A stretch of DNA of 64,000 nt from Streptomyces melanogenes (GCF_014649795.1 NZ_BMTS01000001.1:786193-850192); one strand, 5' to 3'. Shown: positions 17,163 to 26,164, counted from the stretch's first letter. Made by a program: numbers and translations. The notes: a model not told the origin generated them from the letters alone.

Positions 17163-20012
17163 TCACCCCGAAGGGCGGCCGAGGCGACGAGCCTCCTTGT
17201 GGGCGCCGATGCTCTTCAGGGCCCGGATCACCTCCTGGGCCCGGCTGGGGCCGGGCCGCCGGTCGTGGCTGAGCAGACCTTGGACGGCGTTTCTCACCAG
17301 GGCGAGCGCGGGGGTGCCGTCGAGTTCCCGGTGGGCGAGGTCGAGATCGGATGTGAGCGCCTCCCATTCGTAGTCGGACTCGACACCGGAGACTCTGCGG
17401 CGGACGGCCTCCGCCAGTGCCCGGGCCGCCTCGTCGCGTCGGCCGATGGCGAGGAGGAGGCGGGCCTTGCGTCGGAAGTGTGGGGGGACCTGCCAGTCCA
17501 GGACCGCACCGCGCGCGTGATCCTCGTCCAGCTTGGTGATCAGCTCGGCGATGTCGATGTCGGCGAGGGTGTGCGGCACGGCGGCGGCCCGTTCCTCGGG
17601 CGAGCGCGTGAGGGTGTCGGCCCACTCCAGCTCGTAGACGGCCCAGCCGTCCAGCATCAGGTCGATCTGCCCGTAGCCGAGGCCGGGAGCGGAACGGGAC
17701 TGCCGGTAGTGGTGGTTGAGCTGGAAGCGCCGGTGCGTGTTGTTCGTCCGGTCCGCCACGTCCAGCACCATGACGCTGTTCGCGTCGATGTCCACCGTCA
17801 GCTCGACGTGCACCGCCGACTGCGGGGAGGGCAGGGTGATCGTGCAGATCTCGACGTCTTCGTGGGACGTCTTGGACTTCTCGATCACCGGAATGACGAC
17901 GTCGGCTCCCGGTGGGCCTTCGAACACGAACTCCTCGGACCGCTTCGTGGGGATCGTGGTCAGCCTGTCCACCAGCACATGGCTGCTCGCGTCCGCAGCC
18001 GGTGTCTTGCGCAGCCGGTGTTCGCCACCGGTCCCCTGTGCGCCGCTTCCGCTCACGGGCGTGCATCGGATGCCGATACCCCGATGGCTCATGTCGAGCA
18101 GCAGCACGTCCTTTTGCAGCCCTTGCAGTACCCCGGCTTGCATCGCCAGTCCGTGGCAGACGGCGAACTCCTGGTAGAGGTCGATGAATTCGGCGTCGGG
18201 CAGCAGTCTTTCGAGGGCTTCGCGGACGGTGAACGTCTTTCCGCCCTGTCCGGTGAGCAGGACGGCGTCGATGGGCGGGCGGTCCCACGCGTCGTCGACG
18301 GCCGTGCGCGCGACGTACGCGAACCGTGCCGTCAGTTCTTCGCACACGTCCCGGAACTCGGCGCGGTCGACGGTGAAGTCGTGCGACATCACCTGCGATC
18401 CGACCTCGATGTCCTGGATGGCGACCACCGCCGACTGGTGCGTGGTCAGCAACTGCTTGGCGCGCTCGGCCTCTTTGAGGACCTGTGCCTCCAGCGCGGC
18501 GTCGAAGACCACCGCGCTGTTCCAGGCGAAGAGGCGCTGCTTCAGCCGGGCCGCGAGCGCCGCGTCGAAGTCGAGGCCGCCGAGGTGGTTGTCGCCGTAG
18601 ACCGACTTGACCTCCAGCACACCGTCGCCCGCTTCGACGACCGCGACGTCCAGGGTGCCGCCGCCGAGGTCGACGACGAGGGCGTGGCCCTCCCAGCCGG
18701 GACGGTCCACGAGCAGCAGATAGGCCGCGACATTGGGTTCGCCGACCATCCGGGCGACGCGCAGCCCCGCCAGTTCGAAGGCGCGCAACAGGCTGTTGGC
18801 CTGTCGGATGCTGAAGTTGGCGGGGTAGGCGATCACGGCGTCCTGCGGCAGCCGCCCCAGGGCGTCCTCGGCGTTGCCGCGCAGGCTTCTGATGACCAGC
18901 GACGCCAGTAGTTCCGGCGACAGCTCCTTTCCGTCGAGCGACAGGGCGTAGTCGGTGCCGAGGTGACGCTTGACGGCCCGCACGGTGCGCCCGGGGGAGA
19001 AGTGCTCCAGCTCCACGGCGCGCGAGCCCACCAGATAGCTGAAGTCCGGGAGGAACGTGACCACGGACGGCACCAGTTTCCTGCCGTCCCCGGCTGGTAG
19101 GAGGTGTACGTTGCGGTCGGTGTCCATCACCGCGATGACCGAGGTCGTGGTGCCGAAGTCGATGGCGAAGATCGCCCGGTCGGGGATCCTGGTGCTGGCC
19201 GCCCGGACGACCGACCGCTGTCTGATCTCCTCGCCCACCCCGGCCGAGGCCCGCCACTCGTTTCTCTTGCGCGGCGAGACGAGTTCGAGGTCGACGAGTG
19301 CCGCCGGTTCGACGCGGGAGTACGGGCGCTGGAGCGGCTTCTCGTACTGCCGGGCGAGCCTGGGGACCCGTTCCGTCAGGAACGCGTCGAGCTGTCCGAC
19401 GGTGACACATCGCCCTTCGTCCCCGAAGGCCTCCTGGAGGGCCTGGGAGAAGATGCCCGACTCCAGCCGGGCGCTCTCGTACGAACTCGTCTCGGGTGCG
19501 CACGAGCAGAACGACACCATGCCGGGCGGGCAGAGCTTCTCCACGTCCACCTTGGCGGCGGTCGGGGAGAGTGACTTGCCGCCCGCCACGGCGGTACGGC
19601 AGGCGTCCAGCAGCAGCACGACGTGGGCGGCGCCGGTGGCCCGGAGCATCCGCACGAGGAGGTCGAACCTGAGGCTCGTCTCCTCCAGGGCCGAGGTGAG
19701 GGACTCCCGCGTGATGAGGTAGTCGTTCCCGTCCACGGTGGAGTGGAAGCCGTGGCCGCTGAAGAAGAAGAAAAGCCGGTCGATGGGGGCGGTGGCGTGC
19801 GTGGCCAGCTTGGCGATCGTACGGAGCACGTTGTGGCGGGTCGGCAGTGCCTCCGGCAGCCCGTCGGCGAAGGCGAAGACGGCGTCCGCCGGAATGTCCA
19901 TGGACGCGGCGAGCGTGTCCCGCATCCGCAGCGCGTCCCGGTGGGCGAAGCGCAGATCCGCGATGTCCTCGTCCTCGTAGCGGGAGCATCCGACGGCCAC
20001 CGCCACGTTCAC
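17163..20012 (-). CDS. caspase-Hsp70 fusion protein
   Basis: A 949-residue multidomain protein. Residues 1-245 form a caspase-like (C14) peptidase: the catalytic His is His87 in FFFSGHGFHS and the Cys is Cys138 in VVLLLDACRTA. After a linker of about 35 residues comes an Hsp70-type ATPase (AIDFGTTTSVIAVMD at 283-297, VVDLGGGTLDVAVVE at 446-460, LLTGQGGKTFTVREAL in the adenosine site), a beta-sandwich resembling the Hsp70 substrate-binding domain (VELTVDIDANSVMVLDVADR) and a helical C-terminus. GTG 20012 has GGGAGG six bases upstream and overlaps the stop of the Trypco1 gene (GTGA), so the two are coupled. Inference: the Hsp70 part senses unfolded or foreign protein and controls the protease, as in conflict or regulated cell-death systems. 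Confidence 0.9.
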   Translation of the reverse strand: MNVAVAVGCSRYEDEDIADLRFAHRDALRMRDTLAASMDIPADAVFAFADGLPEALPTRHNVLRTIAKLATHATAPIDRLFFFFSGHGFHSTVDGNDYLITRESLTSALEETSLRFDLLVRMLRATGAAHVVLLLDACRTAVAGGKSLSPTAAKVDVEKLCPPGMVSFCSCAPETSSYESARLESGIFSQALQEAFGDEGRCVTVGQLDAFLTERVPRLARQYEKPLQRPYSRVEPAALVDLELVSPRKRNEWRASAGVGEEIRQRSVVRAASTRIPDRAIFAIDFGTTTSVIAVMDTDRNVHLLPAGDGRKLVPSVVTFLPDFSYLVGSRAVELEHFSPGRTVRAVKRHLGTDYALSLDGKELSPELLASLVIRSLRGNAEDALGRLPQDAVIAYPANFSIRQANSLLRAFELAGLRVARMVGEPNVAAYLLLVDRPGWEGHALVVDLGGGTLDVAVVEAGDGVLEVKSVYGDNHLGGLDFDAALAARLKQRLFAWNSAVVFDAALEAQVLKEAERAKQLLTTHQSAVVAIQDIEVGSQVMSHDFTVDRAEFRDVCEELTARFAYVARTAVDDAWDRPPIDAVLLTGQGGKTFTVREALERLLPDAEFIDLYQEFAVCHGLAMQAGVLQGLQKDVLLLDMSHRGIGIRCTPVSGSGAQGTGGEHRLRKTPAADASSHVLVDRLTTIPTKRSEEFVFEGPPGADVVIPVIEKSKTSHEDVEICTITLPSPQSAVHVELTVDIDANSVMVLDVADRTNNTHRRFQLNHHYRQSRSAPGLGYGQIDLMLDGWAVYELEWADTLTRSPEERAAAVPHTLADIDIAELITKLDEDHARGAVLDWQVPPHFRRKARLLLAIGRRDEAARALAEAVRRRVSGVESDYEWEALTSDLDLAHRELDGTPALALVRNAVQGLLSHDRRPGPSRAQEVIRALKSIGAHKEARRLGRPSG

Positions 20013-20347
20013 ACCGAGCCTCCCGCCCTCCGCTGGAAGATCAGCTTCATGCCGCCGTTGACCTCGGCGGAGGTGGCGCCGACGAGCCGGACCTCTCCCT
20101 TGGCGGTGACCTGGACGTGCACCTCCAGGCCGGTCAGCTCCAGCGTGTCCGAGGCGGTGGAGGCCTGCTCGAAGACCCCGCCCACGTACTGGCACAGCGT
20201 GGCCACGTTCTGCGCCAGCGTGTCGGAACTGATCCGCGTGACCTGGGTGACGGCGGTGCGGGTACGGGAGAGGAACGACTTCTCCCCGTCGTCGACGCCG
20301 TAGTCGACGGTGATCACCGGTACACCGGCATTCCGCGGATCTGACAC
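20009..20347 (-). CDS. Trypco1 (CU044_2847)-family small partner protein
   Basis: A 112-residue protein resembling the trypsin-co-occurring domain 1 family: an N-terminal beta-rich segment (PVITVDYGVDD), a central helix (RISSDTLAQNVATLCQYVGG) and the C-terminal signature LEVHVQVTAKGEVRLVGATSAEVNGGMKL split across about residues 75-103. Members are found next to caspase or trypsin effectors in bacterial conflict systems, where they are thought to be constant accessory components. GTG 20347 has GGGGG six bases upstream. The stop overlaps the start of the caspase-Hsp70 gene, so the two are made together. No signal peptide. Confidence 0.75.
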   Translation of the reverse strand: MSDPRNAGVPVITVDYGVDDGEKSFLSRTRTAVTQVTRISSDTLAQNVATLCQYVGGVFEQASTASDTLELTGLEVHVQVTAKGEVRLVGATSAEVNGGMKLIFQRRAGGSV

Positions 20348-20684
20348 CCGGGCCCCCTGTGAAATGCTGCCTTACCGTCGAACTGTGCCTGTGTACACGG
20401 AACGTGGCCGTGTGAAAGCGAGCGTACTGAACCCGGCGCCGAAATGTGCATGTTCTTGCATGAGGTGATTTTCGCGGAAAGTGCTCCTTGTGGCGCCGCG
20501 GCTGTCATGGTCGTGAGGATTTCACACAAGTCCGGTCACCGATATTGACGCCGACTTGGCGGCGCCTCACATTACCTATGGGTAGAACCGGGCGGTAATC
20601 CCGCACCGGCCTTTCGTTGTTCGAGCCGCTCCTTCGTCGCGCCGGTCCGGCGCGCGCACCGTTCTCCGGGAAGAGAGAGCAACC
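20348..20684 (-). other. intergenic region, divergent promoters
   Basis: This 337-base stretch separates the caspase-Hsp70 transcription unit (leftward) from the SGNH hydrolase (rightward). It is less GC-rich than its surroundings and holds no credible reading frame. It must carry both promoters; I can only point to one candidate, for the rightward gene. Confidence 0.5.
20545..20573 (+). promoter_or_regulatory. candidate promoter for the SGNH hydrolase
   Basis: TTGACG (20545-20550) and CACATT (20568-20573) are 17 bases apart, a fair housekeeping-type match, leaving a leader of about 100 bases before the ATG at 20685. Confidence 0.35.
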
Positions 20685-21578
20685 ATGGGTAAGTCACTTC
20701 GATATGTCATGTCTGCGTCAGTCGCGGCAGGTGCGCTGGCCCTCGGCCTCGTCGGCACCACCGCCGCGCACGCGGACACCACCTCCGTCCAGGCCCTGAA
20801 CTACGTCGCCCTCGGGGACAGTTACAGCGCGGGCTCCGGCGTCCTGCCCGTGGATCCGACCAATCTGCTGTGCCTGCGGTCCACCGTGAACTACCCCCAC
20901 GTCATCGCCTCCCGCACCGGTGCGCACCTCAAGGACGTGACCTGCGGCGGCGCCCAGACCAAGGACTTCTCCCAGTCCCAGTACCCGGGCACCGCACCCC
21001 AGTTGGACGCCGTCACGGCCGACACCGACCTGGTGACGCTGACCATCGGCGGCAACGACAACAACACGTTCATCGGCGCCATCCTGGCCTGCGGCACCGC
21101 GGGCGTTTTCAGTGGCGGTCAGGGCAGCCCCTGCAAGGACCAGAACGGCACCGCGTTCGACGACCAGATCGACGCGAACACGTATCCCGCGCTCAAGACC
21201 GCCCTGCGCGCCGTCCGCGCCAAGGCGCCCCACGCCCGTGTGGCGGTGCTGGGTTACCCCTGGATCACCCCGGCCACCGCCGACCCGTCCTGCTTCCTGA
21301 AGCTGCCCATCGCCTCCGGCGACGTCCCGTACCTACGCGGCATCCAGGCGCACCTCAACGCCGTCGTCGAACGCGCCGCCGACGAGACCGGAGCCACCTA
21401 CGTGGACTTCTCCCGGGCGTCCGAGGGTCACGACGCGTGCGCACCCGCCGGGACGCGCTGGATCGAACCGCTCCTGTTCGGGCAGAACATCGTCCCCGTC
21501 CACCCCAACGCGCTCGGGGAGCAGCGGATGGCCGAGCAGACTCTGAGTACGCCCGGACTCGGACTCTCCGGACGGTAA
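20685..21578 (+). CDS. secreted SGNH/GDSL hydrolase
   Basis: A 297-residue exported lipase/esterase of the SGNH family. Residues 1-31 are a Sec signal peptide (SASVAAGALALGLVGTTAAHA). Block I is NYVALGDSYSAGSG with the nucleophile Ser; the oxyanion Asn lies in TIGGNDNNTF; the catalytic His lies in VPVHPNALGEQ near the C-terminus. Cysteines at several positions (LLCLRS, VTCGGA, ACGTAG, SPCKD, PSCF, DACA) suggest disulfides, as in the Streptomyces coelicolor extracellular lipase type. It hydrolyses esters outside the cell. It is divergent from the caspase-Hsp70 unit. Confidence 0.92.
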   Translation: MGKSLRYVMSASVAAGALALGLVGTTAAHADTTSVQALNYVALGDSYSAGSGVLPVDPTNLLCLRSTVNYPHVIASRTGAHLKDVTCGGAQTKDFSQSQYPGTAPQLDAVTADTDLVTLTIGGNDNNTFIGAILACGTAGVFSGGQGSPCKDQNGTAFDDQIDANTYPALKTALRAVRAKAPHARVAVLGYPWITPATADPSCFLKLPIASGDVPYLRGIQAHLNAVVERAADETGATYVDFSRASEGHDACAPAGTRWIEPLLFGQNIVPVHPNALGEQRMAEQTLSTPGLGLSGR

Positions 21579-21619
21579 CTTTAGTTCCCAATTGGGCTTG
21601 CGTGAACTATGGTTGTCGC

Positions 21620-22150
21620 ATGATGGTGCCTGAGATCACCCCAGAAGAGCAGGTGGAGCTCGACAAGGCTCTGTACGACGCCTTGAATCCCCTGGCCTCA
21701 GCCATACGCTCCCGAGAGACGGGTCTCCCGGCCGACCGCATATGGGACGCGGACCCCGTCGAAGTGACTCTGTCCGTCCTCGCCGCGTGGAAGGTGGTGG
21801 ACGCCGAGGTCAAGCGGCTGACTGCGAACGCGGCGGCGACCGCCGGCTCCTACGGCGCGAGCTACGAGCAGTTGGGGGCCGTGTGGGGCATCACCCGGCA
21901 GGGCGCACGCAAGAAGTGGCCCGACGCGGTCAGCCGCCCGGCGCCCCCGACGAGCACCCTTGAACTCTTCGGCGGAACGGCTGCATTGGTGCAGGCGTCA
22001 TCAGGCGGTTGGAGCTGGACAGGCAAGGGTGCCGATGGGGCATCGAGTGCGGCCGACGAGGGGACGTGCTACCCGAGCGCAGAGGAAGCGGCAGCCCATG
22101 CGGGTGCGTTCCTCAAGGAGCATGCCCTCGACGCTGTCGGTCGGCCCTGA
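21620..22150 (+). CDS. hypothetical protein with helix-turn-helix-like motif
   Basis: A 176-residue protein from ATG 21620 (a second ATG follows immediately at 21623). A TATGGT hexamer at 21608-21613 ends six bases before the ATG and no Shine-Dalgarno is present, so the transcript may be leaderless. Residues 55-100 read AAWKVVDAEVKRLT... then GASYEQLGAVWGITRQGARKKW, which looks like a DNA-binding helix-turn-helix. The C-terminal 70 residues (SSGGWSWTGKG, CYPSAEEAAAHAGAFL) are weakly structured. I do not recognise a named family. It starts 41 bases after the SGNH gene on the same strand. Confidence 0.65.
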   Translation: MMVPEITPEEQVELDKALYDALNPLASAIRSRETGLPADRIWDADPVEVTLSVLAAWKVVDAEVKRLTANAAATAGSYGASYEQLGAVWGITRQGARKKWPDAVSRPAPPTSTLELFGGTAALVQASSGGWSWTGKGADGASSAADEGTCYPSAEEAAAHAGAFLKEHALDAVGRP

Positions 22151-22198
22151 CGCATCGTCGCCGCGAACGGGCTGAGGGTTTCGGCCGGGAAGATCAGC

Positions 22199-22696
22199 TC
22201 AGTACTGCCAATGAGGGCGGCCGCTGACGGTCCGGCAGTAGATCATCCGCCCGTTCGCGGCATGCGTGGAACGGCCGAGGTCGGCTTTGCGGCAGAACTG
22301 GCCGGCGTTGTAGCAGTTGCCCGCGTTGGAGACGATCTCGCAGCTGCCGGAGTGGGTGGCGGCAGTCGGCTTCGTGCTCGGGTTGCCGCCCGGCGCCGGG
22401 GGCTTCGGGGTGCGTGACTTCGTCGGCGCCGGAGCCGGGGTGTGCGGCTTCGCGCTCGTCCGGGTCGGGGTCGGTGTGTGGCTGGGCGAGGCGGCGGGAA
22501 GCGTGGCCGGGGTGGTCGGGGGAGTGGCGGTGGGAGATCCGGTCCCCGGAGTGGCGCTCGCCGTGAGCGACGGCGGCGTCGAGGCCGCGCCGGAGGAGCT
22601 GTCCTGGCAGCCCGCGAGGGTGAGGACGGCCGCCAGGGCCGCGCCGACGACGGCCGCCGCTCTGGCGCGTGAGTGCGAGGGTCTGGATATGCGCAT
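22199..22696 (-). CDS. Pro/Thr-rich lipoprotein
   Basis: A 165-residue lipoprotein: residues 1-29 form a signal peptide ending in the lipobox LAGC, so the mature protein is lipid-anchored outside the membrane. A long Pro/Thr/Ser/Ala linker (about residues 33-115) holds a small C-terminal module of about 50 residues away from the membrane. That module has four cysteines (SCEIV, NCYNAGQFC, YCRTV), probably two disulfides, and ends RPHWQY. I do not recognise the module; similar small Cys-rich tails occur in actinobacterial cell-wall proteins. It stands alone downstream of the NB-ARC caspase gene. Confidence 0.75.
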   Translation of the reverse strand: MRISRPSHSRARAAAVVGAALAAVLTLAGCQDSSSGAASTPPSLTASATPGTGSPTATPPTTPATLPAASPSHTPTPTRTSAKPHTPAPAPTKSRTPKPPAPGGNPSTKPTAATHSGSCEIVSNAGNCYNAGQFCRKADLGRSTHAANGRMIYCRTVSGRPHWQY

Positions 22697-22903
22697 GGCG
22701 GAGCACTCCTCTTACGGGACGGATCGTGCACGCAGCGAACCTGCTCGCTCGCGCTGCGCAGCAGGCTACGCGCTCGACGCCGGTCGTACTGGGCAAATGG
22801 ACTGCCTACTGCCGACGCTGAGGAGCTGGCAGGTTGGGAGCGGCGGTCCGGAGGTTTCTCCACCCCACGATGGCGCGTTCCCGAAGGGAGCTGCTGCCCA
22901 CGG

Positions 22904-25516
22904 TCACCCGGACAGGCCCTGGTTCATGGAGCGGGGATTCTCCCAGTCGCCCAGCCGGTTGCCCATGCGGACGGCTCGGGACGACGGATGGGCGATGGCC
23001 TGGGTCGAGGGGCCTTCCTCGGCGTCGGGGCCGTGGCGCAGTTCGTGTGACCGGTGCATGAGCCGTCGCGCGAGGTCATGGTTTTCCAGCGCCCATTCGA
23101 TCTTGGCGATCAGGCGGTAGGCGTAGCTGAGATGGGCGGGGGTGCCGACCACCTCGAAGTGCTCCAGCGCGAGACGGGCATGGTGGCGTGCCGTTGCCAG
23201 GGTTCCGGCCTTGCGGAGGGCTTCCGCCGCCGTCGCGTGTGCGTGGGCCGCTCCCTCCCGGTCGCCCCGCTCGTCCAGCAACCGGGCCGCCCTCTGGGCC
23301 AGTTCGGCCGCGTCCGGATGCTGACCGGCGTGGACACGCAGTGCCGCCTCGCCCACCAGGCACTCGGCCAGGAGTGCGAGGTCCCCGGCCTCCTCCACGC
23401 AGGAGCGTGCCTCGGCCTGGAACCGCAGGGCCTCCTCGACGAGATCGGCGGCCAGCGCCCGCTCGGCCAGGTCCATGAGGTGCCGGCCGTGCTCGGCCGC
23501 GCCTTCGGGTGCCGCCTCGGCGGCGCGCTGGAGTTCGTCGGCCACGTCCTGTCGGGTGGCCGAGGGGGCGCTCACCGTCGTCGCGACACGGCCGGGCGCG
23601 GGCTGCGCGCCCAGGCGGGCCAGTACGGCCCGGGCTCGGGCGACGCCGACTCCGTGGCTGTGGTCCTTGGCGTGGCGGTACGCGGCCTCGGCCTCCTCCT
23701 TGGCCTCCTCGGGCCGTTCCTCCTCGTGCAGGGCCTTCGCCACGTCGCAGGTGAGCTCGGTCGCGAGGTTCCACCGGTCCTCGCGCGCGGCCCGGGCCGC
23801 CGCGCGCAGTTCGCCGAGCGCGGCGGTCCGCCAGGCCGTGAGCGCACTGTCCTCACCCGCGGGTCTCAGTCGGCTGCGCAGGTGCAGATACAGCGAGGTC
23901 CGCCGCAGCGCCTCCTCCGCCGGTGTGGTGCGCGAGTAGCTGCGGTAGAGGTCGTGGAAGGCATAACGGCCGTTGGCGCGCTGGAGGAGTCCTCCGTCGA
24001 CGAGCTCCTCCAGCATCAGCCCGCAGATGCCGGGTGGCAGTTGGCACAGGACAGCGGCGGAGCGGCGATCGAAGTCCGGGCCGGGGTGTCCGGCGCAGTC
24101 CCGGAGCACTTGCTTCTGCTGGTCGTTGAGTGCCTCGTACGAGACGGTGAAGGCCGTACGGACGCGGTCGTCGTCGGAGTGCAGGTGCTGCAGCGGGCGG
24201 TCCGACTCCCGCATGGCGTCCAGGAGCAGGTCGGGCGGGGTGCGGCGCAGCCGGGCGGCGATGGGGAGCAGGGCGAGCGGGAAGCAGCTCAACAGCTCGG
24301 CGATCTCGGCGAGCTCGCCGTCGTGCCCGGTCAGCCCGCTGATGTCCTGCATCAGCGCCACCGCGTCGCCCACCGCCAGCGGAGCGAGCGCGTAGCGGCG
24401 GACGTGCTGCGGTGGCATCGCGTCGGTGAGTGAGGCGCGGCTGGTGACGATGACCAGCGCGTCGCGCGCGGTCGCGGCGGTGTGGTTGAGCTCGGTGGCG
24501 TCCGTGACGTCGTCGAGCAGTACGACGGGTGTGACGGTTTGCCCCTCGGCGCGGTGGGTGAGCCGTTGGTGCAGCGACGCCGCCAGCGCCGACTTGCCGA
24601 CGCCGGGAGGTCCGTGGATGACGAGGACGCCGGGCCCCTGGGCGGCTTCCGCCGTGAGCTCCCGCAGCTCGCGTTCGCGGCCGAACAGGCGTGTGGCGGG
24701 CAGGGGCCCCGGCACGTCGGCGGTGCGGTCGGCTTCGTGCGGGGTTGGCGCCGTGTAGGCGGGGTTGTGGAAGACGGCGATCCGCTCACCCGAGTTGTGG
24801 GCCCCGATCTGCGGATGTTGAGCGTGTTCCCGGTTGCTCAGGCTCTGGTGCAGCCGGGCGTGCACGGTCCCGAAGTCGAGCACCGGACCGGCCTCGGGCA
24901 CGCCCGTGCGCAGCAGGTGGAGCAGGGCGCCGGTGAAGGCGGACAGCTCCTCGTCGGCCATCGAGTAGGCGACTTCGGTGGCCGCGCTGGAGGTGAGGAC
25001 GCAGACGCCGTCGATGTCGGCGGCCTGTTTGAGCAGGGTCTCGCGGGCACTCATACCGCCTTCGACGGCGGCTCCGCTGAAGCAGCAGTCGAGGACCATG
25101 GCGCACTTGAGGCCGTGCCGCCGGTGGGCCGCACGCACCTCGTCGCGGATGTGCGCGTAGGGCAGGGCGCGCCACATCTGCTGTTCGTTGGAGTCGTGCA
25201 GCGCGAGGTGGAGTTCGGTCGGGCGGTCGGGGTGCAGCAGTCCGTGTCCGGCGTAGTAGACGAGCAGGGTGTCCGAGGCTTCCTGGACGGCCGTGTCGAT
25301 GGCCCGCATGATGTCGCCGGTGTCGGCCTTGCCGTCGAGGATGCGGCAGCTCGCCGGGGCCAGGCCCCAGACGGTGTCGTCGCACAGGGCGTCCCGTAGC
25401 GCCGTGATGTTGCGTTCCACGGCGGGCAGTTGGGCGAGCCGACTGCCCGCGGCGTACTGGGGGATGCCGATCAGTACCGCCCGGGAGGCCGCCGGGTCGG
25501 ACAGTCGGGCGGTCAT
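22904..25516 (-). CDS. caspase-NB-ARC-TPR STAND protein (EACC1-associated type)
   Basis: An 870-residue protein with an N-terminal caspase-like peptidase (residues 10-250; catalytic His91 in VYYAGHGLLHP, Cys145 in VLDCCFSGAA), a NB-ARC-type STAND ATPase (about 278-430; Walker A HGPPGVGKSA at 301-310, Walker B VVLLDDV near 335, VIVTSR sensor near 358, CFPLAL near 411), a winged-helix region and a C-terminal array of TPR-like helical hairpins (about 560-830). This is the architecture of an NLR-like immune or death protein: the repeats sense a signal, the ATPase oligomerises and the caspase is activated. The ATG overlaps the stop of the EACC1 gene (ATGA). The trigger is unknown. Confidence 0.92.
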   Translation of the reverse strand: MTARLSDPAASRAVLIGIPQYAAGSRLAQLPAVERNITALRDALCDDTVWGLAPASCRILDGKADTGDIMRAIDTAVQEASDTLLVYYAGHGLLHPDRPTELHLALHDSNEQQMWRALPYAHIRDEVRAAHRRHGLKCAMVLDCCFSGAAVEGGMSARETLLKQAADIDGVCVLTSSAATEVAYSMADEELSAFTGALLHLLRTGVPEAGPVLDFGTVHARLHQSLSNREHAQHPQIGAHNSGERIAVFHNPAYTAPTPHEADRTADVPGPLPATRLFGRERELRELTAEAAQGPGVLVIHGPPGVGKSALAASLHQRLTHRAEGQTVTPVVLLDDVTDATELNHTAATARDALVIVTSRASLTDAMPPQHVRRYALAPLAVGDAVALMQDISGLTGHDGELAEIAELLSCFPLALLPIAARLRRTPPDLLLDAMRESDRPLQHLHSDDDRVRTAFTVSYEALNDQQKQVLRDCAGHPGPDFDRRSAAVLCQLPPGICGLMLEELVDGGLLQRANGRYAFHDLYRSYSRTTPAEEALRRTSLYLHLRSRLRPAGEDSALTAWRTAALGELRAAARAAREDRWNLATELTCDVAKALHEEERPEEAKEEAEAAYRHAKDHSHGVGVARARAVLARLGAQPAPGRVATTVSAPSATRQDVADELQRAAEAAPEGAAEHGRHLMDLAERALAADLVEEALRFQAEARSCVEEAGDLALLAECLVGEAALRVHAGQHPDAAELAQRAARLLDERGDREGAAHAHATAAEALRKAGTLATARHHARLALEHFEVVGTPAHLSYAYRLIAKIEWALENHDLARRLMHRSHELRHGPDAEEGPSTQAIAHPSSRAVRMGNRLGDWENPRSMNQGLSG

Positions 25517-25863
25517 GAGTCGGACTGCTCCGGCTCCCGACGGGCCTGGAGTATCCGCAGGACGTCCTCGGGCGTTCCCTCAAGCACGGTGCCGTCGCTC
25601 TCGGTGATCCGTACGGTGGGAGTCCGCGCTCCGCGTGGGCGGCGCCAGGCGGCGGTGCTGACCAGCAGTCCGAGCAGGCTCACCGTGCTGTTGGCCACGG
25701 CGGTGATCGTGTCCACGGACCCCATGGTGGTGGCCGGTGCGGCGGCGGGGCTCGCAGGCTCGATCGTGGTGCCGGAGCGTGCCACCGAGGGATCGCGGAG
25801 CAGCCATCCGGTCAGGGCCGTGGCGCCCGCGGCGCTTCCTACGCTGATCCGTACCTCGGCCAT
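25513..25863 (-). CDS. EACC1-type effector-associated small membrane protein
   Basis: A 116-residue protein matching the effector-associated constant component EACC1 pattern: an N-terminal segment MAEVRISVGSAAGATALTGW then LLRDP, a central hydrophobic helix (about residues 55-75, ITAVANSTVSLLGLLVSTA) and a C-terminal beta/helix unit (TVRITESDGTVLEGTPEDVLRIL). Such proteins sit beside caspase, NTPase or other effectors in conflict systems. ATG 25863 has GGGGGAG five bases upstream. The stop overlaps the start of the caspase-NB-ARC gene by four bases, so expression is coupled. Function otherwise unknown. Confidence 0.75.
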   Translation of the reverse strand: MAEVRISVGSAAGATALTGWLLRDPSVARSGTTIEPASPAAAPATTMGSVDTITAVANSTVSLLGLLVSTAAWRRPRGARTPTVRITESDGTVLEGTPEDVLRILQARREPEQSDS

Positions 25864-26164
25864 CCGGCTCCCCCGTGGAACATGCGACCAGCACCTGTTC
25901 AGCAAGGTCAGTATCCCAGGTCCGTCCGGCGCATGGGCGGATTTTCGACAGCTGGCCAGCCGGACGGATTACTACAGCGGCGTTTCGGCCTCATGGCGGA
26001 AACCCGTAAACCCTGGTGTCGCTTCACAGGTACGGACCAGACTCGGGCTCGCACGTCTGTGCATACGTTCTGTACCTCCAGAAGGCTCCACCGCGCATGT
26101 ATACCTCCCTCAGATTCCGTGCCCCCGGGGCACACCTCCCGCGTGCGGTGAGGAGGTGGCGGGC
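25864..26164 (+). other. intergenic region between EACC1 and the ABC operon
   Basis: About 300 bases with relatively low GC between the leftward EACC1 unit and the rightward importer operon. No credible reading frame. Both promoters must lie here, but I see no strong -35/-10 pair. A GAGGAGG at 26150-26156 is the ribosome binding site of the first permease gene. Confidence 0.5.

Noticed and set aside
15903..18911. A 1002-codon open frame on the plus strand opposite the molybdenum hydroxylase and caspase-Hsp70 genes
   Set aside because: It is antisense to two genes with clear catalytic motifs, has no domain, and reflects the GC-rich third-position bias.
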